From: Symbiodinium natans
Taxonomy: Eukaryota; Sar; Dinophyceae; Suessiales; Symbiodiniaceae
NCBI GenBank assembly: GCA_905221605.1
Contig: CAJNDS010000446.1
Coordinates: forward strand, 815,243-879,242
Length of the DNA stretch: 64,000 nucleotides
Direction of reading: 5' to 3'
Below are positions 42,549 through 52,982 of this stretch, piece after piece. Numbering within the stretch: position 1 is the first letter of the stretch; every line of letters begins with the position of its first letter. The notes beneath the pieces were generated by a model that saw only the letters and a program-made list of their open reading frames with translations, was not told the DNA's origin and did no database searches. The translations under genes and the position numbers were made by a program.

Positions 42549-42789
42549 ATGGTTTCAGGATTTCTGGTAATACCCCGGAGAAACCAAAAAAATGTAATAT
42601 TGCATTTCTTGGCTTTTCAGGGTTTTTTGCGGGTTTTTGGGCTGCTTGTGATTTGGAATTCAATGCAAGCAGAGGAGGAAGCCTGGAGCGGCAGCGGGGT
42701 GGGATGGGGGGGGGGGGGGGGGGGGGGGGGCGGGACTGCCCAATATAATCCCTCAACGGAGACCCTGGTATAACCTTGCTGAAACCATG
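42549..42789. repeat. Inverted-repeat element just upstream of the large gene block
   Basis: ATGGTTTCAGGATTTCTGGTAATACC at the left pairs imperfectly with GGTATAACCTTGCTGAAACCAT at the right; the outer 10 bp are exact. The interior has a G tract of about 26. MITE-like; boundaries approximate. Confidence 0.55.
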
Positions 42790-42949
42790 TGCTCGAAATA
42801 ATCCCAAAACCGTATGTGAGGAATAAGATCGCTTAAGCTACAGTGGTTGTGGGGCTTTCTTGGGCCGAACACCGCTGGCCATGTGGCCGTGACTGGCTTG
42901 AGTTCGCTCCCGGCGTGTTTCGGCGCATCTTTATCTCCTCGACAGGTGC

Positions 42950-43640
42950 GCCCTCCCCAGCACTGTTGCGAACAATGGCAGTTGTGTTTGATCAGCTCTG
43001 CAGCATGCAAAGCTCACTACAGCTTCTGTGTGAAGCTGATTGCTCAAGCTAGATCCTTTGCTTTTTGTAGGCTCTCGACGACCAATTAAAACAACCATGG
43101 CTGCCAAAGTGTTGGCTTCGTGCTCTGTGCAGAGCTTCAAGTTAGCCTACTGTGAAGGACAGCGTGGCATTCATGAGCATCAGTGCATGCGAGTAAAGTC
43201 TTGCACATTGACTGAGCACGGTCCGTACGGTCTGGACCGAGCCCTGGAGGACTTGTGCCGCTTCCCAATGCTTTCTGGAATCTCTCTGCCGAGGCTCTCT
43301 ACACGACCCCGGAGGAGACATCTCCTGTCAACCTATACACTGAATATATGTGCTGCTTCGGTCGTCCGCAGAACGCCGCCTGCAGGAGCTACCAGGGCCT
43401 GACAAGTTGCTCGCAGACGTCGTGGCGAACATCAAGAGCAACGGTATCTGCCGACACTTTCGCGACGTCTTCAAAAGTGGCCGAGGCGGCAGGGATCTTT
43501 CTACAAACATATATTCTACATATATGCATGCACTGCTCTCTGGTGTGCTTTGCTTTTGCCATCGCTGGGATTGCACTTGCTCGGCAGGCTCCGAAGCATT
43601 CCAGATCCCGCTGCCTGCGGACCATGAGTGATCGCATCGT
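42950..43640 (+). CDS. 5' exons of the large gene (or a separate upstream gene), unresolved
   Basis: Codon-like composition begins here. Recognisable pieces: a frame reading MAVVFDQLCSMQSSLQLLCE after a CGACAG acceptor (42953-43030); MAAKVLASCSVQSFKLAYCE after TTTTTGTAG (43070 onward); an exon reading RLQELPGPDKLLADVVANIK and continuing CRHFRDVFKSGRGGRD (about 43380-43500); and GSEAFQIPLPADHE after CGGCAG (43589-43630). Splice junctions between them were not established, and no family was recognised. They lie upstream on the same strand as the large gene, but continuity is inferred only from position. Confidence 0.45.
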
Positions 43641-44500
43641 AGTAAGGGGGGTTAGATTTCTATGCTGGAAGCACACAGAAGCTTCGCAAGTGTCTAGGCA
43701 CTGTACGGATCCGGCATAGTGCGCTTCTCAAGTTGGGGAAACTATTGTATTCGCCTGCTTTCCCCCTGAGACCCATGCGTGCGTGCAACATGTTGCTACA
43801 CAGCGACCAACCTGCACGACCAACCTGCAGTGCGCAGGTGCTCTCCATGGAGTGGTTTTGACATGCAAGGCCTGGTTAGCACCATATCTCATGTATTTCG
43901 AGTTATTCACAATGCCTTGCGCCGACAGGCTGCCGAGCTGCACTGCAGTGGAGGCCTTGGCAGCGCAACCCTAAACCCTATAAACCCTATAAACCCTATA
44001 AACCCCTTAAGGTGGATGCGCGTGCAGTGCGGGTGGCAAAACCCCTTATAAGGTACATTGTGCACATGTGTTCCCACGATTCCTGTGTGCAGGTGTGCCC
44101 TTATCTTCCTGAGCTTCCTGATCCTGTCATTCTTTGAGGTGCTAGGGCAGGGGCCTAAACAAGTTGCTCGGGTCTCATTGGCTTTCATGTGCAGTGTTAC
44201 AGTGCTGTGATGCAAGGCCCAAAAACACAACCGTGTGCCTAGGTCGTCCAATTGGTGGCGCAGGGGTTGGCAACTTCATTCAGGCCATTCAACGTCCATA
44301 GAGTCTGCAGGAAGTCAGTTCTTGACCCGGCGTGCAGGGTTCCAGCTCTTGCTGGGGGGGGGCCACAAGGCTGGCCAATGACTCAGGATTAACTGCTCCC
44401 CTGAGATGCATGCAAGCGTGAGCATCATATGGTCGACACACACTCTGAGCTTATCTTGGGCCACGCTGCAGGATTTCAGGGCCGCAGGTATTTCTCTGGA
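43640..44500. other. Probable intron/spacer sequence
   Basis: Contains a short CCCTATAAA run (43972-44010). Several overlapping open frames on both strands lack support. Confidence 0.35.
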
Positions 44501-44508
44501 GCTGCTTG

Positions 44509-45126
44509 AGGGCCATGGCTGAAGCAGCAGAAGGGCTGGCGCTGCGTGTGCGCCGGGGCCAATCCCAGCAGTGGCCTGACATGGATGCACTGGCCAAGGC
44601 GTGGGAGGCATCTGGCGAGATTCGGGAATGTTTCCGAGCGAACAGCGCTCACTTGCTTTGCTGGCCTTCACCTACGTTGGTAGGTGCTGCTAGTTTGAAA
44701 GCCCTCGGTTTGAATGTGACCGTCATTCGGATCGCCCTGACTGTCTGGGGCTCTTCAACACCTCTATGCAAAGCGATGGCCATTGACTGGTTGAAGCAGG
44801 AGGCCACTCTGCTAACGGTAACATTGCTTCAGCTGTTGCATGCATCAGTTTCTATTGAATCATATTGGGAGCTGGCATCTCTGATTCAGGTCTACAGCTT
44901 GCACAAGCTCCTCAACCCAATGGTGAGCCACAAGTCTGTTGCTCTGTATGTTGATGCTTGGGGTGTTAAGCGCTTGAGCACGCTGGCAATGCGGCGCTGG
45001 AAAGCACCCATTGCTTCCTTGAGAGATGCTCGGAGCAATTCTGACGTTGATGATGTCGTGTTCTGTTCGCACCCATGTGAGCGCGGTCATAGCATGGAAC
45101 TCATTCAAGTTCAATTTGGAAAATAA
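44509..45126 (+). CDS. Large gene, N-terminal region (helical, possibly TFIIS-N-like)
   Basis: A mostly open stretch after a GCTTGAG acceptor-like site: MAEAAEGLALRVRRGQSQQW, then a segment ALGLNVTVIRIALTVWG followed by AMAIDWLKQE, and later VDAWGVKRLSTLAMRRWKAP. The pattern of T-x-x-G or W-G, then hydrophobic residues, then a W-K near the end resembles the TFIIS N-terminal/LEDGF-type helical bundle, twice; this is a weak resemblance. Internal GTAACA, GTCTAC and GTGAGC sites suggest that part of the open stretch is intron. Confidence 0.5.
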   Translation, partial: RAMAEAAEGLALRVRRGQSQQWPDMDALAKAWEASGEIRECFRANSAHLLCWPSPTLVGAASLKALGLNVTVIRIALTVWGSSTPLCKAMAIDWLKQEATLLTVTLLQLLHASVSIESYWELASLIQVYSLHKLLNPMVSHKSVALYVDAWGVKRLSTLAMRRWKAPIASLRDARSNSDVDDVVFCSHPCERGHSMELIQVQFGK

Positions 45127-45128
45127 GG

Positions 45129-45415
45129 ATCGAGCCCTACATGTCTTGTTCGATACCATGACGGAGGCTTGGGGTGAAAATGCAGGCGACGGCGAGAGCG
45201 CAGACCCCGAGCCCGAAGATGAAACCACTGCGGCTGATGAAGAGCCGGAGCCTGTCGCGGAGCCCAGTGAAAGTGCGCCCAGTGCAAGCGCACGCGGCAG
45301 CGCACCCAGCGGAAGCGCAGCCGTGGAAGCCTTGGATGTGGATGCCCAGCTGGCAGCCCTCAATTGGCAAATGGAAATCCTTCAGATTCTCAACTGCACA
45401 AACTGTATGGAGTGA
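45129..45415 (+). CDS. Large gene, acidic Ser/Ala/Glu-rich exon
   Basis: AATAAG|G acceptor, then DRALHVLFDTMTEAWGENAG, an acidic stretch (DPEPEDETTAADEEPEP) and an Ala/Ser-rich linker, then LDVDAQLAALNWQMEILQIL. Likely disordered linker plus a short helix. The 3' border may lie before the TGA at 45413. Followed by TATAGGG-type repeats in the presumed intron. Confidence 0.55.
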
Positions 45416-45840
45416 CGCCGTGGTGTGCTGCGTGTGTGCCACTGTGTATGGTGCTGTGTCAGGGTTTAGGGTTTATAGGGTTTAGGGTTTGGGGTTTAGG
45501 GTTTATAAAGGGTTTCTAAGGGTTTATAAGGGTTTAGAGTTTAGGGTTTAGGGGGCTATATGTGGATGCCAGGAATGCTTTGGATGATCGACGCCGTGGC
45601 CGGGGGATCGGTGCCTCGGTGAATCATTTCATGATCATCGCAGCACTTCAGTCTTGCACACGCCACTGCTGATGGACGTTGCCTAAATGGTTTGCGGTTT
45701 ACGGTTTTGGGTTTATATAGGGCTTATTTAAGGGTTTAGGGTTATAGGGTATACCCAACCCTCTTGTAAACCCTATATAAACCCTAAACCGGTACACCAA
45801 CTAAGATACTGCCAACCTCGACACCGTGCCGCATGACATT

Positions 45841-46134
45841 ATGGAGTTGCCGGACCTGGATGCCGAAGGCTACATTCAGGTGATCTCTGACGACGAGCCC
45901 GAGGAGGCTGCCACGCTTTCTGACGGCTATGGTAGTGCGGCCGAGGAAGAGGTTTCTGGTGAGTCAGGGCTTATTTGTGATGGCCATGGTGCTGCCGAGT
46001 GCAACGACAAGGCTGATGCTGTTGAAGACCAGGTCGAAGAAGCGCACCAGGAGGGCGCATGCCCCGAAGCCGAATCTGAGCCTGTCGAAGCAAAGGAAGC
46101 AGCAGAGAGCGTGGATGGCTTTGATGTCATGGAC
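45841..46134 (+). CDS. Large gene, strongly acidic exon
   Basis: MELPDLDAEGYIQVISDDEP followed by a long Glu/Asp/Ala-rich segment to about DGFDVMDYQ. It then runs into a pyrimidine microsatellite taken as intron. Highly acidic disordered region; continuous with the next exon only by inference. Confidence 0.5.
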
Positions 46135-46141
46135 TACCAGG

Positions 46142-46393
46142 CGCCCCTCTCTCTCTTTGTCTCTGTGTTTCTGTGTCTCTCTCTTTGTCTCTCTCTCTCT
46201 CTCCCCCTCTCTCGTTCTCTCTTTCACTCTCTTTTTTGGTTTTTGCCCTCTCTCTCTCTCGCTCTTTCTCTCTTTCTCTCCCTCTCTCTCTGTCGAAGAT
46301 TTATAGTATATAGGGTTTATAAGGGAGACAGAGACAGAGACAGAGACAGAGACAGAGAGAGAGACAGAGACAGAGACGGAGAGAGAGACAGAG

Positions 46394-46492
<99 letters not shown>

Positions 46493-46506
46493 GGGAAAGA
46501 AAGGGA

Positions 46507-46570
<64 letters not shown>

Positions 46571-46572
46571 AA
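46142..46572. repeat. Polypyrimidine tract facing a polypurine tract (long hairpin-capable pair)
   Basis: 46142-46292 is (CT)n-rich and 46323-46572 is (GA)n then (GAAA)n, separated by ~30 bp containing a TATAGGGTTTATA word. The two arms are complementary over much of their length. It lies between two exons of the large gene. Confidence 0.95.
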
Positions 46573-46688
46573 TATATAAAGACAGAAAGAATTAAACCAA
46601 ACAAACAGAAACAGAGGGGAGGCATGTCGATTCACAGGAAGTGAGAATATGTGTGTGCGCGTGTTTGTGTGTGATCTTCCCATGACAG

Positions 46689-47336
46689 GGCAAGCCGTGC
46701 CGATTGGAGCAGCACAGCGCGGTGCAGGATGTGCATGGCCACGGGCATCTCGGCCAAGGTGCCATTGAGGAGTTTGATGATGAGGGCGAGGGAAAGCCTG
46801 CGTGCAAGAGGCCGGCAGCTCGCCAGGCGGGCCGAGGCCGAGGCCGAGGTGGCAAGCCAAAAGGAAAGGGCGCAAAGAACTCTGGGAGGGGTGGGAAGGC
46901 AGCTGGGCGGGGCCGTGGCGGTGGTACCAAAGACAAGAAAGCCAACGCCAAAGCCAAGCCCAAGGCCAAAAATGGCAAGAAGCTTGCAGACTCTGAGTCT
47001 GAGCTCGAGACCCCAAACGGCAAGTCCAAGAACGTGGAGCAGCAGCAGGATGGCCAAGAGGAGTTGGAGACGCCTCCCAAGACAAGCCCGCCCAAGAAGG
47101 GCCCCGCCAAGAAGAGCCCAGCCAAGAAGAGCCCCAAGGCAGGTGAAGGCAAGCCCCCGAAGCAGAGCAAGCCAAGCAGCAAGGATGAGCCTGCAAAGAA
47201 AAGGGTTCGCTATGACGACGAGAACAAGAGCTTTGCGAAAAGGGCGAGGCCACCCCCCGGGGATGGGTGCAATCAGTGGTTGGCAATCAGGGATGCTTAC
47301 AACGCGCACCTCTTGAGTGACTTCGGAGCGAGTCAG
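46689..47336 (+). CDS. Large gene, lysine/proline/alanine-rich basic exon with a conserved helical module
   Basis: CATGACAG|G acceptor, GKPCRLEQHSAVQDVHGHGH, then about 120 residues of histone H1-like K/A/P/G sequence (KPKGKGAKNSGRGGK, PAKKSPAKKSPK), then DENKSFAKRARPPPGDGCNQ and WLAIRDAYNAHLLS. The KSFA(R/K)R.RP....W..I...F pattern is one I associate with a dinoflagellate-expanded protein family. The basic part probably contacts nucleic acid or is nuclear-localising (inference). The 3' border is unresolved: a GA donor at 47337 or GT at 47346. Confidence 0.6.
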
Positions 47337-47384
47337 CAGGACCATTGTAGAGTTCAATGTCTGTACCGTCGTGCAAGTGCATAT

Positions 47385-47490
47385 ACCCTAAACCCTAAAC
47401 CCTAAACCCTAAACCCTAAACCCTAAACCCTAAACCCTAAACCCTAAACCCTAAACCCTAAACCCTAAACCCTATAAACCCTAAACCCTA
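47385..47490 (-). repeat. CCCTAAA array in an intron of the large gene
   Basis: About 14 units; the only long canonical array inside the gene-dense block. Confidence 0.95.
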
Positions 47491-47506
47491 GGCTAGTCAC
47501 CCTAAG

Positions 47507-47615
47507 ATTGCAGTCTGGCAGGACTCTTTCTGGAAGTACGCCAAGCCGATGCTCAAGGACATCAACCCCCAGAACTATCCCAAGGTGGCCACGAAGGCAG
47601 CGAAGGAGTATACCT
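47507..47615 (+). CDS. Large gene, exon continuing the FWKYA helical module
   Basis: CCTAAG acceptor-like, then VWQDSFWKYAKPMLKDINPQ and NYPKVATKAAKEYT, ending ACCT|GCTGAG (GC donor), which avoids the in-frame TGA. The DPFWK(Y/F)A-type motif normally follows the KSFARR module in the same family, supporting continuity with 46689-47336. Confidence 0.6.
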
Positions 47616-48110
47616 GCTGAGACTCCAGAGGAGCCATCGGGTGAGCGCAGATTGATGGATCTGTCTTATACGACATGCTAGGCCATGTCCAGGGGTGCAC
47701 ACGCGTGTCTTGCCTTTCGCACATGCAGCAGCCACTGATCCTGCAGCAAGCTTTATATGCTCGGGGGCTTCTTTTGTGTGTGCGAGCGCAAGCGCATTAT
47801 CGGATGCTTTGGTTAGCGTGGGGTCCGTGTGAAAGTGAGTTTCCGAGCTCGATCTCTCTCTCTGGGAGTGAAAAAGAAAGCTGCCGGGTAAGACATCTTT
47901 GCTGCGTTGCCTGTCCCCCCCCACACCCCCCACACCCCCCACACCCCCCCCCCCCAGCCCCCCCCCAACACCTCCCCCAAAGCCCAACCCCCCCCCCCCT
48001 CAACAGCCTAGATCAGGCAAAGTGAGGCAAAATGATTTTGGCAGAAAACACCTCTGGCAAAGCGTGGCAGAATGACTCTTTGGCAGACAACAACCCTTCC
48101 TTGCACAACA

Positions 48111-48237
48111 CCCCCCCCCCCCCCCCCCCCCCCCCCCTTAGGGTTTATATAGGGTTTATAATGGGCTTATAGGGTTTATAATATAGGGTTTATAGGGTTT
48201 ATAGGGTTTAGGGTTTATAGGGTGTAGGGACCCCCCC
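48111..48237. repeat. Poly-C tract followed by TATAGGGTT repeats
   Basis: About 26 C, then about eight degenerate TTTATAGGG 9-mers, inside the presumed intron. Confidence 0.9.
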
Positions 48238-48464
48238 TCCCCACTCTCCACACCAATCTCCCCGCTGCTAAGGCCAGACCATGAAGCCCGGCCAAGCCTT
48301 TCTGGCTCGGCGAGGCTGTCTCCCGGACACCTTGGATGCAGGCGGGCTTTGCAAGTCTGACTGACGGAATTGCTGGCCGCACTTGTGCAGCTCAACCTTA
48401 ACGCATGACTCGCGCAGACAGTTCTTGCTCATGGGCTGACACACACAAGACTTCCATCTGAATC

Positions 48465-48672
48465 ATCATGGATGCAAGCCCAAAAACCCCATGTGTTTCA
48501 ACCATTTTCAACCGATCGAAAGCTACCGGCCTGCCATGCTATCCCCGTCCCAGTTCGACGTGTGTCTGCGACGCTTGATGAGTATGGGTGTACCAAAGGC
48601 TTCCTGCTTGAATTAGTGCGGCAAGGACTCGGAGCAGAGCGCAGCACTCACCTGAGTCAGCAGCAAACTGGT
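48465..48672 (+). CDS. Large gene, probable exon, frame unresolved
   Basis: Codon-like stretch with two plausible frames: one reads FDVCLRRLMSMGVPKASCL after TCCCAG, the other VRRVSATLDEYGCTKGFLLE continuing to HLSQQQT before a canonical GTAAGG at 48671. One of the two is presumably coding. No family assignment. Confidence 0.4.
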
Positions 48673-48710
48673 AAGGAGGGCAAATATAACAAAGTGTAGG
48701 GTTGTACTAG

Positions 48711-49214
48711 ACAAAAAGATGCTTCCCTGAAGGCCTTTGTGGCTGTGGTGCTGATGGCCTATTGGGTTGAGCCAAAACCTGCCTTCACGGCCCTTGATTA
48801 TGATGTTGTGGAGCTCTACGCGGGTCGAGCAAGGATCACAAACATTGCCCAGAAGGTCGGATACCGAGCCATTGCAGCTGACAAAAACTATGATGACAAC
48901 CCTACTCAATCGGCCCTCGAGCTCAATGGCAACGCCGGTTTCACGTGCCTGAATCTGACCTTAAATTGTAAGTCACACGTGGCACATGCGCCTGCGCGTG
49001 TGAGTTTGCTATTATACACATGGAGTCATGGGGTGCTCAGGTTGGCCGTGATGATGATTCTTTCAGGCTCCCCTGCTGGAGCTATATCCATGCTGGGCAT
49101 AGAGTGCAGTACCTTCGTGAGCATGAGCAGGGGTTCGACCAAAAGAGACGAGTTGAATCCATGGGGCAATGTGTCGGCTCCTTCGGTCGCAGCCGCGAAC
49201 AAGGCAACCAGCAG
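48711..49214 (+). CDS. Methyltransferase-like motifs I and IV (two exons of the large gene)
   Basis: Exon 48711-48967 contains [13 protein letters not shown], which matches motif I (D.FAG.G) of C5-cytosine methyltransferases, followed at the expected spacing by IAADKNYD and N-terminal-fold residues. It ends at a perfect GTAAGT. Exon 49067-49214 contains [14 protein letters not shown]; the Cys sits where the catalytic Cys of motif IV (PCQ.FS) is, but the Pro and Gln are absent. Whether it can methylate is unknown. Confidence 0.65.
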
Positions 49215-51931
49215 GCAGGAGAAGCAGCAACCGCAGCTCTTCCTTGCATGTGCACCAGGCTACCCTAAACCCACACAAACCCTTATATAACCTATATTAG
49301 GGTTTATAGGGTTTATAGGGTTTAGGGTTTATAGGGTTTATAATAGGGTTTATAGGGTTTATAGGGTTTATAGGGTTATATATACAGATATATATATATA
49401 TATATATAAGTACACAAAGGGAGGAGGGTTAGGGTTTAGGGTTTATAGGGTTTATAGGGTTTATAGGGGCACCCTGAACCCTAAACCTTCACCTTGCCCC
49501 TCTAGAGTAGGGGCTGGGGGTCCCAACTACGAGGGGAAGCAAGAGAAAAGCCCTTAGAGCACCCTATATGTATCATAAACCCTATCCCTATCGACCCTAT
49601 AAACCCTAAACTGGGCAGGGCGATGCTCCTGTTGGCCCTTTTGGTTTGCTTGGGCCACAACTTCTTCATCGAGAACCCTGGTAGCTCTGTGATCGGCTAC
49701 TACCCGCGGTTTCAATGGTTGCTGAAGGTACTGAAGACGGCTAATGTCAAAGTGGCTTGTCAAACATGCCCTGCTCTATCCATTGTGCTTAATTTTCTGA
49801 ATTTCTGCTTGACGTGTCCAGACCATATACTGTATGAGCCATGACACTCTGCAACTCAGGTATTTGTCCAGCGCTTCTGGATGAAACATTGGGGACACGA
49901 GAACCCCAAACGGTCGATATTATGGTCAACGTCGCCATTTGTCCGCCTTCTGGATTTGGGGAGATTGATTGGTGACCAAAAGAAAAGCACCAACAAAACG
50001 GCTGTTCGCGGCAGGGACAGGAAGGGCCGAAAAACCTACACAGGCTCTAAACACTTGAAAGCCACTGGGCTTCTTGGTGGCAGCCAGTCTTGTGAAAGAT
50101 ATTCTTAGGGCATGCGTGTGTGCTTAACACAAGCATGCTTCTGTTCATTCAAAGTCCTCTAAGGATTTATCCTCCACTCTTTGCACGGAAGATGGTCGAA
50201 ATGATCGAACCGACCCGGCAGATGCCACGGCCGACGCCTCAGGCCAGGCTTATAATTACGGTACCCTAAACCCTATAAACCCTAAACCCTATAAACTTTA
50301 TAAACCCTATATAAACCCTAAACTATATAAACCCTAAACCCTTCGCGGGTGGCGAAACCCTAAACCCTACAGACCCTAAACCCTATAAACCCTATAAACC
50401 CTATAAACCCTATAAACCCTATAAACCCTATAAACCCTATAAACCCTATAAACCCTATAAACCCTAAACCGGAAATTTTAGTGGGTCAAAATCACACAAG
50501 CATTTTGACCCTCCCCCCCCCTCCCCCCCCCTCCCCCGCCTCTCCCTGTCAGGTGACCGATCTTCAGGAGCACATTGCCATCCAGGATATTTTCGCCAGG
50601 CTGAGCTATGCCACTCCTAAGTGGGAAGAGGCAGAGCTGGGAGATGTTGTCTGCTATTTAGGCAGAGCAGAGTGTGTCAAGGTGCCTGTTCAGTTTAAGG
50701 AATTGATTCCCAAAGAACCTGGTGTGTTCTAGGAGCTGCAGGGCCTTCAGCAGCAACCAGTGGGGAAGTTCATGTGTGTGTCATTCGTGTACAATGTTCT
50801 ATGATTTGGACCGGATTGGTTTCTAGCTGCTGACGTCCTGCTCACGATGGGACTTGTGTAGAAAAAAATGGCCACAAACGATGGCGGAAATCGGCGGCCA
50901 AATGGCGGAAATCGGCGGCGGATGGCGGAAATTGGCGGCCGCCTCCCAAACAGCCTCCCAAAGCCTCCGAAAAAACCCCCGATCGCCTCCCAAACAGCCT
51001 CCCAAGTCCCCCCTCCCCACCCCCCCCCACCCCCACCCCCAGCAACCTTGCAACCCGCAACACACAGATTCTCTGCTCGAGATGAAAGCAACGTCTAGCT
51101 CGAGCACCGTTGGTGGCTCGACCACCACTTTAGTCAGGGGTGGACAAATTCTGAATGCTATTGCCATGGCTGGGGTGATAAAGCAAGAGCAACCCCACGA
51201 TGAGATGGAAATCCAAAGGCAGATCCAGGCCGGACATCTCGTTAGCTTTTGGCATGCATGCATCCACCAGTAAACCCCTTTATGTTTGCTACTTTGTGGC
51301 AGGAGTTGCAAGAAAAGATGGATGCTTTGAAAGCAAGCAAAGAGAAGGCCAGTTCCCTTCAACAAACCCTCCTCCAAAACAGCTTGTCCACTGTCTCACA
51401 TAAACATGTCAAACACTTTCAGACGCAGGTACTATTTCGTCCAATTGGGCAAGCCCCTAGATCCCCGCGCACCTAAACAACCCAATAACTCTCATGTTCG
51501 TCCAACTGGGCAGACCTGGATAGAGCCCCGCTACCCCCTAAACCCTATCCTAAACGACAAAAAAGCCGTAGAAGCCCTATAAACCAGGTTGCGGCGACTG
51601 CAGACCAACGTGCCCTTCCAGTCGGCGCAGAATCAGGTTGCCTCGGCTCTATAGCGAGAGTTGCGAAGTTCGTTTCTGAATGCACTCTCCATGTCTCTCC
51701 ATCTCTCGCTCTCTGTCTGAGTCGTGTCTATAGTTGGCTTCGTATATTCTTTTTTTCCTTATTCATATATATATATATAATCCCTGTGTGTATGGGTCTC
51801 TGTGTCGGTGTAGTATAACATACTAAGTGTGTCGCTGTGTGTCTGTGCGTGTCTCTGTGCGTCCTCTGTGTGTGTGTGTGTGTGTCTCTCTTTTTGTCTC
51901 TCTCTGTGTCTGTGTCTGTGTCATGCCCCGC

Positions 51932-52018
<87 letters not shown>

Positions 52019-52355
52019 GTGTGTGTGTGTGTGTCTCTGTGTGTGTGTGTGCATGTGTGTGTGTGTGTGTCTCTGTCCCTGTGTCTCTGTGTCTCTGCGT
52101 CTCTGTGTCCCTGTGTCTCTGTGTCTCTGTATCTCTGTGTCTGTGGGTCTGTGTGTGTGTGTGTGTGCGCCTGTGTGTGTGTGTGCCTCGAGATCTGTGT
52201 GTGTGTTTGGGTGTGTAAATATGTGTGTCTGTGTCTCTGTGTCTCTGCGTCTCTGTGTCGCTGTGTCTCCGTGTCTCTGTGTCTGCGTGTCGTGGGCGTG
52301 CGCGTTTTCGTGCGAGTGTGCATGGGCGTGCGTGCGTGTTTGGGTGTGTGTGTGG

Positions 52356-52396
<41 letters not shown>

Positions 52397-52948
52397 TGTG
52401 TGTGTGGTTGTGTGTGTGTGTGGTTGTGTGTGTGTGGGCGTGCGCGTGCGCGTGCGCGTGCGCGTGCGCGTGCGCGTGCACTTGCGCGTGTGCGCGTGCG
52501 CGTGCGCGTGCTCGTGCTCGTGTGCGTCCGCGTGCGGGTGCGCGTGCGCGTGCGCGTGCGCGTGTGGGTGTGTGTGTGTGTGTGGTTTTGTGTGTGTGTG
52601 TGTGTGTGGTTTGTGTTTGTGTGTGTGTGTGTGTGTGTGGTTTTGTGTGTGTGTGTGTGTGGTTTTGTGTGTGTGTGTGTGTGTGTGTGGTTTTGTGTGT
52701 GTGTGTGTGTGTGCGTGTGTGGTTTAGTGTGTGTGTGTGTGTTGTGTAGTTAGTGTGTGTGTGGTGGTGTGGGGGTATGCGTGTGTGTGTGTGTGTGTGC
52801 AGCGTGTGGGTTGTCGCAGGTCTGTTAATGTCTTTGTTGCTTGGTGTAAACGGGTGTGGTGTTTTTTTTGTTGTGTGTGCATAGTGTGTGTTGTGCTGCT
52901 CTGGCATGGATTTGTGGTAGACTCAGCGTGGTGTGGGTGGGCTTTTTG

Positions 52949-52982
<34 letters not shown>

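Noticed and set aside
45964-47286. 440-codon minus-strand frame
   Set aside because: It spans the GA/CT microsatellite (Ser/Leu/Phe repeats) and the antisense of a clearly coding basic exon.
49000-49270. Hydrophobic run in 49619-49660 ([10 protein letters not shown]) as a membrane-anchored protein
   Set aside because: In the methyltransferase-like alignment this is the buried strand before motif VI; no signal peptide or other membrane segments are nearby.
51827-52907. Very long frames rich in C/V/S or H/T/R (308, 296 and 328 codons)
   Set aside because: Translation of TG, CT and GTGCGC microsatellites.
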